Positions 1-7,703 are shown, counted from the stretch's first letter. The stretch: DNA of 38,095 nucleotides from an uncultured Anaerolineaceae bacterium (GCA_937897615.1 CALCNO010000095.1:1-38095), one strand, 5' to 3'. Notes: a model not told the origin generated them from the sequence alone. Numbers and translations: made by a program.

Positions 1-108
1 GGGGTTATTACTGGTGTCTGGCTGGTCATATTACCCTCCCTGTTTTATCGCACAATGATATGCCCCAAAGACACCAGAAATATGACCTGGCGGAAGTATG
101 GATTTTGA
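1..108 (+). CDS. C-terminal fragment of a possible membrane protein (partial, left edge)
   Basis: Reading from base 1 the frame stays open for 35 codons and ends at a TGA at 106-108. The peptide begins with a hydrophobic stretch (GVWLVILPSLF) followed by a basic tail ending KYGF, which looks like the last transmembrane helix and cytoplasmic tail of an integral membrane protein. The gene starts outside the window, so no family can be named. The other two plus frames close within the first 111 bases. The call rests only on the hydrophobic-then-basic pattern; it could also be non-coding sequence. Confidence 0.3.
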   Translation, partial: GVITGVWLVILPSLFYRTMICPKDTRNMTWRKYGF

Positions 109-171
109 TGTGAAGCGGTATCCTTTACCCGTATTCAGCAAGTAACCAGAGGTGACAAGGAGTAAGTTGCA

Positions 172-879
172 ATGTTTGAAAAGCTGATGGAAAAAGTCCT
201 TTATGGCGTCTCCAAACCCGTGGTGCAGGGATACACCAGCACCATGCTCCAAATGGATGTGCACCAGAAATCACCCTTCCCGGCCGGCGCCAAGATCGTC
301 GCGCCGAATCATCCCAGCACCACCGATCCTTTTTATGTGGCCTCCATGCTCGGGCAGCAGTCCTTCATTCTTATCAACAATGTCCTCTTCCAGGTGCCGG
401 TGCTGGGTGAGTACCTGCGCAGATCCGGGCACATCCCGGTGATGCCGGGCAAGGGCCAGCAGGCCATCGATGCCGCTCTGGAACATTTGGCGGCAGGGCA
501 TACGATTATGATCTTCCCCGAAGGGTTGATCAGCCCGCTTCACGGCGGATTCAACAAAGCACGCACGGGGGTAGCGCGCCTGGCGCTGGCCAGCGGCGCC
601 CCGGTTTTCCCGGTGGGCATTCACCTGCGCAAAGAACGCATCCGTTCGATGAGGTCGGTTGTGGGTGGCAAAGAGGAGATCGGGCACTGGTATATTCGCG
701 GGCCATACAACGTCACTGTTGGCAAACCCCTGCGTTACAACGGCGTTGTAGAAGATCATGAACGCGTGCATGAAGTGGCTCACGATGTGATGCTCAAGAT
801 CATGCGCCTGGCCTACGAGAGCGAACAGCGCTGGTATCGCACCAACAAAGCTTTCCCCGGTGCCTGCGAAACCGTCTGA
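172..879 (+). CDS. 1-acyl-sn-glycerol-3-phosphate acyltransferase family protein (PlsC-like)
   Basis: A 235-aa protein of the PlsC/LPLAT family, which moves an acyl chain onto lysophosphatidate or a related acceptor at the inner face of the membrane during phospholipid synthesis. The catalytic HX4D motif is seen as NHPSTTD (H47, D52), the acceptor-binding FPEG motif at residues 115-118, and the typical GVARLALASGAPVFPVGI block follows. The ATG is preceded by AAGGAG nine bases upstream, which fixes the start. It lacks a long N-terminal transmembrane segment, so membrane association is probably peripheral. It is followed by a strong terminator and is therefore likely monocistronic or the last gene of an operon. 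The exact acceptor cannot be told from sequence. Confidence 0.88.
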   Translation: MFEKLMEKVLYGVSKPVVQGYTSTMLQMDVHQKSPFPAGAKIVAPNHPSTTDPFYVASMLGQQSFILINNVLFQVPVLGEYLRRSGHIPVMPGKGQQAIDAALEHLAAGHTIMIFPEGLISPLHGGFNKARTGVARLALASGAPVFPVGIHLRKERIRSMRSVVGGKEEIGHWYIRGPYNVTVGKPLRYNGVVEDHERVHEVAHDVMLKIMRLAYESEQRWYRTNKAFPGACETV

Positions 880-903
880 GTTATTTCTTCCAATAATTAA
901 GCC

Positions 904-931
904 AAACACCCCTTTCGGGGTGTTTGTTTTT
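904..931 (+). terminator. Rho-independent terminator after the acyltransferase gene
   Basis: A 9-bp perfect stem (AAACACCCC at 904-912, GGGGTGTTT at 917-925) with a TTTC tetraloop runs into a T-rich tract to 931. It lies 25 bases after the acyltransferase stop codon and separates that gene from the DUF2804 gene. Confidence 0.9.
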
Positions 932-972
932 GAGTGTAGAATTAGGTAAACTTTCGCACAATGGAGAACCCC

Positions 973-2013
973 ATGACAACCCAACAACTCCTCAAAGGCC
1001 CCGGGGCATTGCTGGACGAGCGCGGCAACCTCACCCAGGCAGGCTGGGCACCGCAGCAGGTACTGGATTGCAACCTGGAAAACGCGCATTTCTACAAGCT
1101 CAAATTATGGCAGCCCATGCGCATCAAGGTATGGGATTATTACGCCATCACCACACCCACGCACTTCTTCTCGTTCACCATCAGCGACATCGGCTATGTG
1201 GGCATGGTCTTTGCTTATGTGATCGAGTTCGCCACTGCCAGCTATGAGGAGCAAACCCTCACCATCCCGCTGGCGGGCGGTGTAAAGTTGCCGCGCAACA
1301 GCTATGCCGGAGAGACCACCTACAGCGGCGGCGGGCGCAGCCTGCGCTTCTGGGTCGAGGAAGGCAAACGTAAGATCAGCGTGCGTTGGACAAAGTTCGG
1401 AGAAACGGAACTGGACGCCGAGTTAACATTACAGCACGATGCCGACAAGCACGAATCCATGAACATTGTCATCCCCATCAAGGGCAAACGTTTTTACTAC
1501 AATCGCAAGATCAACTGTATGCCCGCTGAGGGCTGGGTCAAGTACAAGGGAGAGACTTTTGCGATCAGCCCGGACACCTGCCTGGCCAACCTGGACTGGG
1601 GGCGAGGCGTGTGGGAATACAAGTCCTTCTGGGTGTGGGCCAGCGCTTCTGGCTTCCTCAAAGACAGGCGCAAGATCGGCCTCAACCTGGGCTACGGTTT
1701 TGGCGATAACAGCGCCGCCACCGAAAATTGCTTTATCCTGGAGGACAAGGTTCACAAACTGGGCGCCGTGGCCTTCACATATGATAACCACAACTTCAAG
1801 GCACCATGGACGATGAAAAGCCCCGATGGCCGGCTGGAGTTGGTATTCACACCTTTCTTTGAGCGTGTGGCCAAGACCGACCTCAAGGTCATCCAGAGTG
1901 AAGTGCATCAGATGTTCGGCAAGTACAATGGCTTTGTGGTCACAGACGAAGGCAAGAAGCTGGAGATCGTTGACCTGATCGGTTGGGCAGAGGAGCACCA
2001 CGCTAAGTGGTAA
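973..2013 (+). CDS. DUF2804 domain-containing protein
   Basis: A 346-aa protein recognised as DUF2804, a family of unknown function predicted to be all-beta with a lipocalin/carbohydrate-binding-like fold. Features are the N-terminal GALLDERGNL segment, a stretch rich in Trp and aromatic residues (KLWQPMRIKVWDYY), and the C-terminal LDWGRGVW and LGYGFGDNSAATEN blocks usual in the family. An in-frame ATG at 961 would add four residues, but GGAGAA lies just upstream of the ATG at 973, so that start is preferred. There is no signal peptide, so the protein is probably cytoplasmic. It follows a terminator, so it should have its own promoter; TAGAAT at 937-942 is a candidate -10 without a clear -35. 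No function is assigned. Confidence 0.85.
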   Translation: MTTQQLLKGPGALLDERGNLTQAGWAPQQVLDCNLENAHFYKLKLWQPMRIKVWDYYAITTPTHFFSFTISDIGYVGMVFAYVIEFATASYEEQTLTIPLAGGVKLPRNSYAGETTYSGGGRSLRFWVEEGKRKISVRWTKFGETELDAELTLQHDADKHESMNIVIPIKGKRFYYNRKINCMPAEGWVKYKGETFAISPDTCLANLDWGRGVWEYKSFWVWASASGFLKDRRKIGLNLGYGFGDNSAATENCFILEDKVHKLGAVAFTYDNHNFKAPWTMKSPDGRLELVFTPFFERVAKTDLKVIQSEVHQMFGKYNGFVVTDEGKKLEIVDLIGWAEEHHAKW

Positions 2014-2055
2014 ACTGCATCTTTTGAAATTATCATTGTTCTTTTGGGAGATAAT

Positions 2056-3858
2056 ATGTTCGTTTTTGGGATTGTTGGTATTCTTCAGGCAACAGTATTA
2101 CCGGGGTTAATCTTTAGCCGGTTGTTTAAACCCCAAGGTGGGCCCGCCTTTAGGGTGGCTGCCACATTCCTTATAAGTATGCTCGTAAATTTTCTTTTAG
2201 TGTATGTGCTTAATTGGGTGCATTTATATGTTCGCCCGGTCATGCTGGCCATCGTCATCGTTGAATTGTTTACCATCATTATTTTGTACAGATCATCCCT
2301 CAAAACCAATTTCGACGATGTAGGAAGAAAAATATCCCGCTACATTTCCTCGCTTGGGCAATCTACTCAAGACATATTTAACGGAACTTCTTCCAGTCCT
2401 GCTGCAAAGACCCTCCGCGGTCTTATTATCACGGTCTTGGCAATACTGGCTGTTAGTTTAGTCTGGTGGTTTTTTAAGCGGGCAGTAAATAGTATTGGAA
2501 CTGTTTTCAATGCCTGGGATGCCGTTTTTTCCTGGAATTCTTGGGCTCAAATTTGGGCTCAAGGACAATTCCCGGAAGTTGAAGGTCTTTACCCCCAACT
2601 TCTTCCAATCAATCTCTCCCTCCCGTATTTATTTACAAGCAATTTGCAAGTCAGTTTCTTTTCAAAGTTCATCGTTGCGCTTTTTCCCTTGCTCACAATA
2701 CTGGTGGTATTTGAGCAGGCATTTAGCGAAAAAAAGTATGGCTATTTTGTGGCAACCATATTGGTATATTTGCTCTACAAGAAATTTTTGGGCGACATTG
2801 TAACCGAAGCATACGCCGACATTCCGGTTGCCTTCGCTGGCTTAATGACCGTGATTCCCTATTTACGAAATAACCGCGTACTTGCCAATCGCCAAGATAC
2901 CCTTCTTATTTTTACTTTCGCCGCAACTGCCGCAGTTATAAAACAACCCGGCATCTTGCTGCTGGGCATTCTAGCAATACTCGCGATCATCGATGGCGTG
3001 CGTGACAAACCCACCGTCAAGTGGTTAGCCATTTGCATTGGTGTTGCAATTGCTATTACGCTTGTGGGGTATATTCAAAAGCTTGGACTCGCACTTACAG
3101 ATTACGGTGCAACGGGTTCCCCGGCCTACGCCGAAATCACAGCGAATGCTTACGACTCAACCAATTTACTTGACCGTCTTTTTTATGCATTCAAAAGTCT
3201 TGAAAAGTATATAGTTCTTTTCGCATTTCTCATACCTGCTACCCTTTTGCTAAATAGAAAATTCAAACTGCTTATTCTTGCTTTTGTCATCCCATTTACT
3301 TTCACATGGGCAATTCTAGCAAGTTATGATACCCGGAATTTAGCGCTGGTGTATCCATTAGTGGCTATTTCTTGCGGCCTTAGCCTACAATCTATCATTG
3401 ACTTTTGCCTGTCTTGCCTGGAGAAGTTACGGTTAGGCCATTGGCCGTCTTGGCTTTTGCCACTCGTATTCATAGCCAGTGTAGGAACTGGCGGAATTCT
3501 TTTTACGCGCCAAAAAATCACTGGGGCATGGGTAGAGAAACAAAAGCTCATTTTTTCCCCTGTGCTTAATGAACAACTTTACTCCCTTAATTTTGATAAC
3601 GACTGTAGGTTTGTGCTTACCAATTATCCCGTTCGATTTTTGCCGGGCCTTGAATCAAATATGATGAATTTCTACTTTGATGGAATAGAGGCGTTTCATA
3701 GCTATCTAGAGGATCCTTCTATTTGTTGGATATTAATCCCTCCCTATGCAGAACAAGCAATTCAAAATGAGGTGGACAGTAAAATCCAGGATGGAACATA
3801 CGAATTAATCTTTGGCTTGGAAGATTGGGTAAATTATCGGTTGATCAAAATCCGATGA
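2056..3858 (+). CDS. Multi-spanning membrane protein, GT-C glycosyltransferase-like
   Basis: About 600 residues with ten or more hydrophobic helices and a soluble C-terminal domain of roughly 100 residues. An acidic residue in the first large extracytoplasmic loop (D155, context NAWDAVFSW) fits GT-C enzymes, which take sugars from polyprenyl-phosphate carriers outside the membrane. The ORF could begin at a TTG at 2044, but GGGAG at 2046-2050 sits five bases before the ATG at 2056, so that start is chosen. Base use is clearly more AT-rich than in the neighbours on both sides (many AAA, ATT, TTT codons), suggesting acquisition by transfer. The family is not certain: it could be an O-antigen ligase-like or uncharacterised envelope protein. 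It ends at a bidirectional terminator shared with glutamate dehydrogenase. Confidence 0.6.
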   Translation: MFVFGIVGILQATVLPGLIFSRLFKPQGGPAFRVAATFLISMLVNFLLVYVLNWVHLYVRPVMLAIVIVELFTIIILYRSSLKTNFDDVGRKISRYISSLGQSTQDIFNGTSSSPAAKTLRGLIITVLAILAVSLVWWFFKRAVNSIGTVFNAWDAVFSWNSWAQIWAQGQFPEVEGLYPQLLPINLSLPYLFTSNLQVSFFSKFIVALFPLLTILVVFEQAFSEKKYGYFVATILVYLLYKKFLGDIVTEAYADIPVAFAGLMTVIPYLRNNRVLANRQDTLLIFTFAATAAVIKQPGILLLGILAILAIIDGVRDKPTVKWLAICIGVAIAITLVGYIQKLGLALTDYGATGSPAYAEITANAYDSTNLLDRLFYAFKSLEKYIVLFAFLIPATLLLNRKFKLLILAFVIPFTFTWAILASYDTRNLALVYPLVAISCGLSLQSIIDFCLSCLEKLRLGHWPSWLLPLVFIASVGTGGILFTRQKITGAWVEKQKLIFSPVLNEQLYSLNFDNDCRFVLTNYPVRFLPGLESNMMNFYFDGIEAFHSYLEDPSICWILIPPYAEQAIQNEVDSKIQDGTYELIFGLEDWVNYRLIKIR

Positions 3859-3905
3859 TATGCCTGTTTGTTTCTGTTTTTAACTCAACCTCTCGCTCTT
3901 AAAAC

Positions 3906-3936
3906 TTTTGGGCGATTCGTATAGAATCGCCCAAAA
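3906..3936. terminator. Bidirectional terminator between the convergent GT-C and gdhA genes
   Basis: A perfect 13-bp stem (TTTTGGGCGATTC at 3906-3918, its complement at 3924-3936) with loop GTATA. T/A tracts at both ends of the stem allow termination in either direction. It sits between the plus-strand gene ending at 3858 and the minus-strand gene ending at 3958. Confidence 0.88.
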
Positions 3937-3957
3937 AGTCGTTTGCAAAAGCTTGTG

Positions 3958-5244
3958 TTACACCCAGCCTCGCAGCTGCATCGCCTTGACCACACGGTCA
4001 ATGGCTACCATATATGCCGCATCGCGGGTATACACCTTGCGGTTGAGGCTCATATCCAGCACGGAAGCAAAGGCCTGGGTCATCTTGGTATCCAGTTTCT
4101 CCAAGACCTCTTCTTTGGTCCAATAGAAGTTCATATCATTCTGGACGCCTTCGAAGTATGACACCGTCACGCCGCCGGCATTGCACAGGAAATCAGGGAT
4201 CACGAAGACATCCTTGGCTTTGAAGACCTCATCGGCCTCGGGGGTGGTGGGGCCGTTGGCGCCCTCGGCAACGATCTTCACGCGCGGGGAGACCAACTTG
4301 ACAGAATCGGCGTTCACCTGGCCCTCAAGCGCAGCCGGGATGAGCACGTCCACGTCCTTCTTGATCCACTCACCGCCGTCCTCGATCTTATAACCGGCCT
4401 TTTTGGCTTTTTCCTTATCAATGGAACCGTACTGGTCGGTAATAGTCATCAGGAAGTGCGGGTCAATGCCGTCATCTTTGGTAACTGTGTAAGAGACCTT
4501 GTCGGCGCGGTCATAATATGAAACGCAAATCACCTTGCCCTTGAGCATTTCGATGAAGCCAATGGCGGAGTACTGCGCCACGTTGCCGAAACCCTGGATT
4601 GCCGCAGTGCATTTGGAGGGATCCAGTTTGAGGTGCTTCATGGCTTCGCGCACGGTGAAGATCACGCCAAAACCAGTGGCTTCGGTGCGGCCCAGTGAGC
4701 CGCCGCCGCCCAGAGGCTTGCCGGTGATGGTACCGGGGGTATATTCGCCCACCAGCTTGGAATACTCATCCATCATCCAGCCCATCATCTGCGGGGTGGT
4801 GCCCACATCCGGGGCGGGCACATCCTGGCGCGGGCCAATGTTGCGCCACATCTGCTGTACCCAGCCGCGCACCAGGCGCTCTTTTTCGCCAACGGAGAGC
4901 GTTGCGGGGTCAACAATAACGCCGCCCTTTCCGCCGCCCAAAGGGATATCCGCCACGGCGCATTTCCAGGTCATCCAGGTGGCCAGCGCACGCACGGTGT
5001 CGATGGTTTCGGCAGGGTGAAAGCGGATGCCGCCTTTGTTGGGGCCGCGCGCATCGTTATGTTGCACACGGAATCCCTGGAAAACACGGATGGTGCCGTC
5101 GTCCATGCGGACGGGGATGCGGAAAGAGAACTCCCGCAGCGGCCAGCGCAGCATCTCAGACACCTGCGGATCGAGCTTGAGAAGCTCGGCCACATGGTCG
5201 AACTGGCGCTGTGCCATTTCAAACGCATTGATTGTGGATGCCAT
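3958..5244 (-). CDS. gdhA: Glutamate dehydrogenase (Glu/Leu/Phe/Val dehydrogenase family)
   Basis: A 428-aa hexameric-type glutamate dehydrogenase, interconverting glutamate and 2-oxoglutarate plus ammonia with NAD(P). Three active-site lysines appear at K70 (GPNKGGIR), K94 and K106 (GGGKGG) with the 24- and 12-residue spacing known for the Clostridium symbiosum enzyme, followed by the catalytic aspartate D146 (PAPDVGT). The Rossmann motif GFGNVA lies at 218-223. Length is normal for bacterial class I enzymes. The ATG at 5244 has AGGAGT about nine bases upstream. The gene is alone, with a terminator after it and a 269-bp regulatory gap before it that holds a promoter, an inverted repeat and a leader hairpin. 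Coenzyme preference cannot be read with confidence; family assignment is secure, and glutamate is favoured over leucine as substrate. Confidence 0.93.
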   Translation of the reverse strand: MASTINAFEMAQRQFDHVAELLKLDPQVSEMLRWPLREFSFRIPVRMDDGTIRVFQGFRVQHNDARGPNKGGIRFHPAETIDTVRALATWMTWKCAVADIPLGGGKGGVIVDPATLSVGEKERLVRGWVQQMWRNIGPRQDVPAPDVGTTPQMMGWMMDEYSKLVGEYTPGTITGKPLGGGGSLGRTEATGFGVIFTVREAMKHLKLDPSKCTAAIQGFGNVAQYSAIGFIEMLKGKVICVSYYDRADKVSYTVTKDDGIDPHFLMTITDQYGSIDKEKAKKAGYKIEDGGEWIKKDVDVLIPAALEGQVNADSVKLVSPRVKIVAEGANGPTTPEADEVFKAKDVFVIPDFLCNAGGVTVSYFEGVQNDMNFYWTKEEVLEKLDTKMTQAFASVLDMSLNRKVYTRDAAYMVAIDRVVKAMQLRGWV

Positions 5245-5310
5245 TCAGTTCACACTCCTGATCTAAAGATTAGATGAATCGTTCTCGTTTGAAAGCAGGG
5301 AGAAATATAA

Positions 5311-5337
5311 AGCGGGCACCTCGGTCCTGTGCCCGCC
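5311..5337 (-). promoter_or_regulatory. Leader hairpin upstream of gdhA, attenuator-like
   Basis: Within the predicted ~145-nt gdhA leader, GCGGGCAC (5312-5319) pairs with GTGCCCGC (5329-5336) around a 9-nt loop. On the minus strand the stem is followed by TTTATATTT, so it could act as an intrinsic terminator or attenuator. The T-box core (TGGNACCGCG) is not present and no known riboswitch consensus is recognised. Confidence 0.45.
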
Positions 5338-5395
5338 AAATTGCGCAGTTGTAAAACATGATCGCTGCACGCATTCCTCCGCTTGAATCGCCTTA

Positions 5396-5424
5396 AGGTT
5401 ATCCGAGAAGGCAACGCAAGTCAA
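5396..5424 (-). promoter_or_regulatory. Candidate gdhA promoter
   Basis: On the minus strand, TTGACT (5419-5424) as -35 is followed after 17 bases by TAACCT (5396-5401) as a weak -10. This would place the transcript start near 5389 and give a leader of about 145 nt. The weak -10 suits an activated promoter, and an inverted repeat lies directly upstream. Confidence 0.45.
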
Positions 5425-5425
5425 T

Positions 5426-5460
5426 ATGACATTCGGCAGAAAACGCCTTACAAATGTCAT
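5426..5460. promoter_or_regulatory. Inverted repeat ATGACATT-N19-AATGTCAT upstream of the gdhA -35
   Basis: Two perfect 8-bp complementary arms at 5426-5433 and 5453-5460, with centres 27 bp apart, end one base before the candidate -35 of gdhA. The position is typical of an activator-binding site. A small inner GGC/GCC pairing in the spacer is also visible. The regulator is unknown. Confidence 0.4.
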
Positions 5461-5513
5461 AAAAGACGCTTAATAATCCTATTAATCAGATAATATTACT
5501 GTGCCGGGGCGAT

Positions 5514-6281
5514 TTAGGATACGCCCGCCTCGGCCCATTGCTTTTCCATCTGCCCATCAGTGAGGTAGCAGTAGCTAAACAGAACGCCGTTGCACGCCAC
5601 ATTAAAAGCGCCATACGCCGAAGGCGACTGCGCCTGAACTTCCGCGGCAGAAGTGAGTGCTACCACGCGGCCCGGCACGCCTTTCTTTTCAGCAGCCTCC
5701 AAATAGAGCTGCGTGGCGTCTTCGATGTACGGACACTGGTCAGTGCGGAAGATCGTCATGCCAGCACCGGTTGCCTGCGCATTCTTCTTAAAGTCTGCGC
5801 TGAACGCCGGGTCGGGGGCATCGCGGAATTTCTTTACCAGCAGCGTAAACGCGGGCGGTGCGCTGGCAACTGCCGTGTAACCATTCTTGAGGAAGAGTTC
5901 CTTGCCAACCAGCCACGTACCTTCGCTGCTCACCACCGCCACACCGTTCATGCCGGCTTTGCGGGCATCTTCTTCGCATTGCTCCAGCAGGAGATGAGCA
6001 AATCCTTTGCCGCGGCTTTTGCCCACGATCCACAGGCAGTGAATGAACATATACCCTTTGGCCAGCACCGGGCGCCAGGCGTATTCGCCGGGAATGTACT
6101 CAATGAACCCACGTTCAGGCAGTTGCAGCATCCTGATCTTGAGGCCTTCCTTGAAACGCTCGCGCAGCCAGGCCAGCTTGAGCGCAAAACCGGGCTTCTT
6201 GCGCTGGCTCATGTAGCAGAAGAACCCTACCTGCCCCACGTTCTCTGCGGTCACTTCGATCACATTCACGGGCGCGTCCAT
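5514..6281 (-). CDS. GNAT N-acetyltransferase with C-terminal YoaP-like domain
   Basis: A 255-aa acetyltransferase. The acetyl-CoA-binding loop of the GNAT fold is seen at about residues 89-96 (SRGKGFAH, the R/QxxGxG/A motif), and the last ~60 residues match the YoaP-like domain found in Bacillus YoaP (PSAYGAFNVACNG). The open frame extends upstream to 6368, but AGGAGG at 6286-6291 precedes the ATG at 6281, so translation starts there. It is the last gene of an operon with the membrane ferredoxin (eight bases upstream, whose TAG stop overlaps this ribosome site) and PadR. The substrate is unknown; a role in resistance or small-molecule modification is only inference from PadR control. Confidence 0.82.
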   Translation of the reverse strand: MDAPVNVIEVTAENVGQVGFFCYMSQRKKPGFALKLAWLRERFKEGLKIRMLQLPERGFIEYIPGEYAWRPVLAKGYMFIHCLWIVGKSRGKGFAHLLLEQCEEDARKAGMNGVAVVSSEGTWLVGKELFLKNGYTAVASAPPAFTLLVKKFRDAPDPAFSADFKKNAQATGAGMTIFRTDQCPYIEDATQLYLEAAEKKGVPGRVVALTSAAEVQAQSPSAYGAFNVACNGVLFSYCYLTDGQMEKQWAEAGVS

Positions 6282-6289
6282 TGGCCCTC

Positions 6290-7063
6290 CTAATTGGTTT
6301 GTGACCTCATTGTATAACGGATTACGTTTGTCTTGCACCCGTCCACGCAGTTTCCGCAAAGGATGCACTCACTGTGCTCCATGTTGCCGCGCTGCACCAT
6401 GCCGTTCACGTCCAGGCTCATGGGGCAGTTGGTGGTGCAAACCTGGCAATTGGTGCACTTTTGCGCATCTGCTTTCAGGCGCAGCGCCGGCAGACGCAGC
6501 CAGTTGCTTACTTTGCGGCCAATCATCATAAAGGGGGCCATCCAGCAAACCGTATGGCAGCCGGCGCGCCGCCCAACCAGAAGCGCCAGCAGCGCAAACA
6601 GAAAGATGACGCCGTAATAGATCACGTAGGCATACTGGATGGGCCGTTCCACATCCCCGGCTACCGAAATGCCGTTGATGGTTCCCAAAAGAAAGTCCAC
6701 GCTGTGATATCCGCCCGCCTTGATCGCCGTAAACGCAATCAGAGCCACCCAGGGAACCCAGACCAGCCACTTGATCCAGTCGATCTTCTTGCCGTTGACA
6801 GGCCGGTTATTTACCGGCAGCATCACCTCGCCCAACGCGCCTGCAGGGCAGACCCAGCCACACCATAACCGCCCCACAAAGAGCGACACGAAAAACATGC
6901 CAGCAAATACCAGAAAACTACCGTTAATGATCCCCTGCGAAGCCCCCATGATGATAAGATAAGGCGAAAAGTAGTTGAGGGTGATGGGGAACAGCAGCAG
7001 CGAAAGCAATAACAGGGCGCTGCGGACGCGTTGCCGGGTTGATTTTTGTTTAAAGACAGTCAT
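6290..7063 (-). CDS. Membrane-bound 4Fe-4S polyferredoxin (NapH/NosR-like)
   Basis: A 257-aa inner-membrane electron-transfer protein. Hydrophobic helices at about residues 15-35, 45-65, 97-113 and 145-165 alternate with Cys motifs: C68/C72 (CGWVCP), C169/C173, and two classical 4Fe-4S clusters at C203-C206-C209-C213 and C233-C236-C239-C243. This order matches the NapH/NosR/YccM/CcoG group, which moves electrons between the quinone pool or cytoplasm and a partner enzyme. AAGGAG lies just upstream of the ATG. It is twelve bases downstream of padR and eight bases upstream of the GNAT gene. None of the usual nitrate, nitrous oxide or cytochrome oxidase partner genes are nearby, so its electron acceptor is unknown. 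Confidence 0.85.
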   Translation of the reverse strand: MTVFKQKSTRQRVRSALLLLSLLLFPITLNYFSPYLIIMGASQGIINGSFLVFAGMFFVSLFVGRLWCGWVCPAGALGEVMLPVNNRPVNGKKIDWIKWLVWVPWVALIAFTAIKAGGYHSVDFLLGTINGISVAGDVERPIQYAYVIYYGVIFLFALLALLVGRRAGCHTVCWMAPFMMIGRKVSNWLRLPALRLKADAQKCTNCQVCTTNCPMSLDVNGMVQRGNMEHSECILCGNCVDGCKTNVIRYTMRSQTN

Positions 7064-7075
7064 AATTCTCCTTAG

Positions 7076-7633
7076 TTATTTTTGCGGAACTTGATGATTC
7101 TCAATACGGGCGATGATGCTCTCCACCCACTCTAAATTAGCTTTTCCGGTGCGCTGGCCCCACTCCAGCGTGAGCCCCCAGAAGAAAGCCTCGCGGTCAC
7201 TCTTCACTGATTGGTTGAACTCGTCAATGATCGCCGGGGTGGCATCGTACACCGTCAGCATGCCGCGCAGCAGGTCGCGGGCAGCCATAAATTTCTGCAG
7301 GATTTCTTCGTCGCTGCACTTGCCAGAAAAAAAGGTTTGCAGCAACACCGGGTTGCGCGCCTCGCCGCCCTGAAGAGGACCAGACAGCCAGGCTTTCAGC
7401 GCCTGGTAGCCGGCAGGGGTGAGTGTGTACACTTTGCGATCCGGACGCTCGGATTGCTCCACCACCGTCATTTGCACCAGCCCCTCTTCGGTCAGGCGTG
7501 CCAGGGTGCGGTAGATCTGGCTCTGGTCGGCTGACCAGAAATGCCGCACCGATTGGTCAAAGATCTTTTTCAGATCGTAGCCGGTGGAAGGGTAGTAACT
7601 GAGAAAGCCCATAATGGCATGATCCAGCGACAT
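7076..7633 (-). CDS. PadR family transcriptional regulator
   Basis: A 185-aa PadR-type winged-helix regulator: N-terminal DNA-binding domain (MSLDHAIMGFLSYYPSTGYDL, then SQIYRTLARLTEEGLV) and the C-terminal coiled, ligand-sensing half of the PF10400 class with a WGLTLEWG segment. PadR proteins of this size usually repress neighbouring detoxification or efflux genes and release DNA when they bind a small effector. It leads a tight operon with the membrane ferredoxin and the GNAT/YoaP gene. TAAGGAGA precedes the ATG. A near-perfect palindrome overlapping the -10 of its own promoter suggests autoregulation of the whole operon. Confidence 0.92.
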   Translation of the reverse strand: MSLDHAIMGFLSYYPSTGYDLKKIFDQSVRHFWSADQSQIYRTLARLTEEGLVQMTVVEQSERPDRKVYTLTPAGYQALKAWLSGPLQGGEARNPVLLQTFFSGKCSDEEILQKFMAARDLLRGMLTVYDATPAIIDEFNQSVKSDREAFFWGLTLEWGQRTGKANLEWVESIIARIENHQVPQK

Positions 7634-7659
7634 AATTTCTCCTTATAGGATGCGTACTA

Positions 7660-7697
7660 TATAGGATTAATCATATATCAATTTTCTATTTTGTCAA
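7660..7697 (-). promoter_or_regulatory. padR operon promoter with overlapping operator palindrome
   Basis: Reading the minus strand: -35 TTGACA (7692-7697, perfect), a 16-bp spacer, and -10 TATGAT (7670-7675). The -10 lies inside the 18-bp palindrome TATAGGATTAATCATATA (7660-7677, eight of nine pairs matching). A second copy of TATAGGAT is found at 7644-7651, between the start point and the ribosome site. This arrangement fits a self-repressing PadR operon. Confidence 0.7.
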
Positions 7698-7703
7698 GAG
7701 AAC

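Noticed and set aside
271..1089. A 272-codon open frame on the minus strand across the acyltransferase gene
   Set aside because: It lies opposite the gene with clear PlsC motifs, encodes no recognisable domain and results from high third-position GC; the same holds for other long antisense frames.
5245..5390. A T-box riboswitch upstream of gdhA
   Set aside because: The conserved TGGNACCGCG core is missing, and gdhA is not an aminoacyl-tRNA synthetase or amino acid transporter gene. The hairpin is kept only as a generic attenuator candidate.
5471..5490. AT-rich element with TTAATC and ATCCTAT pieces like those of the padR operator
   Set aside because: The similarity is limited to about eight bases in AT-rich sequence after the operon, and no symmetry like the 7660-7677 palindrome is seen.
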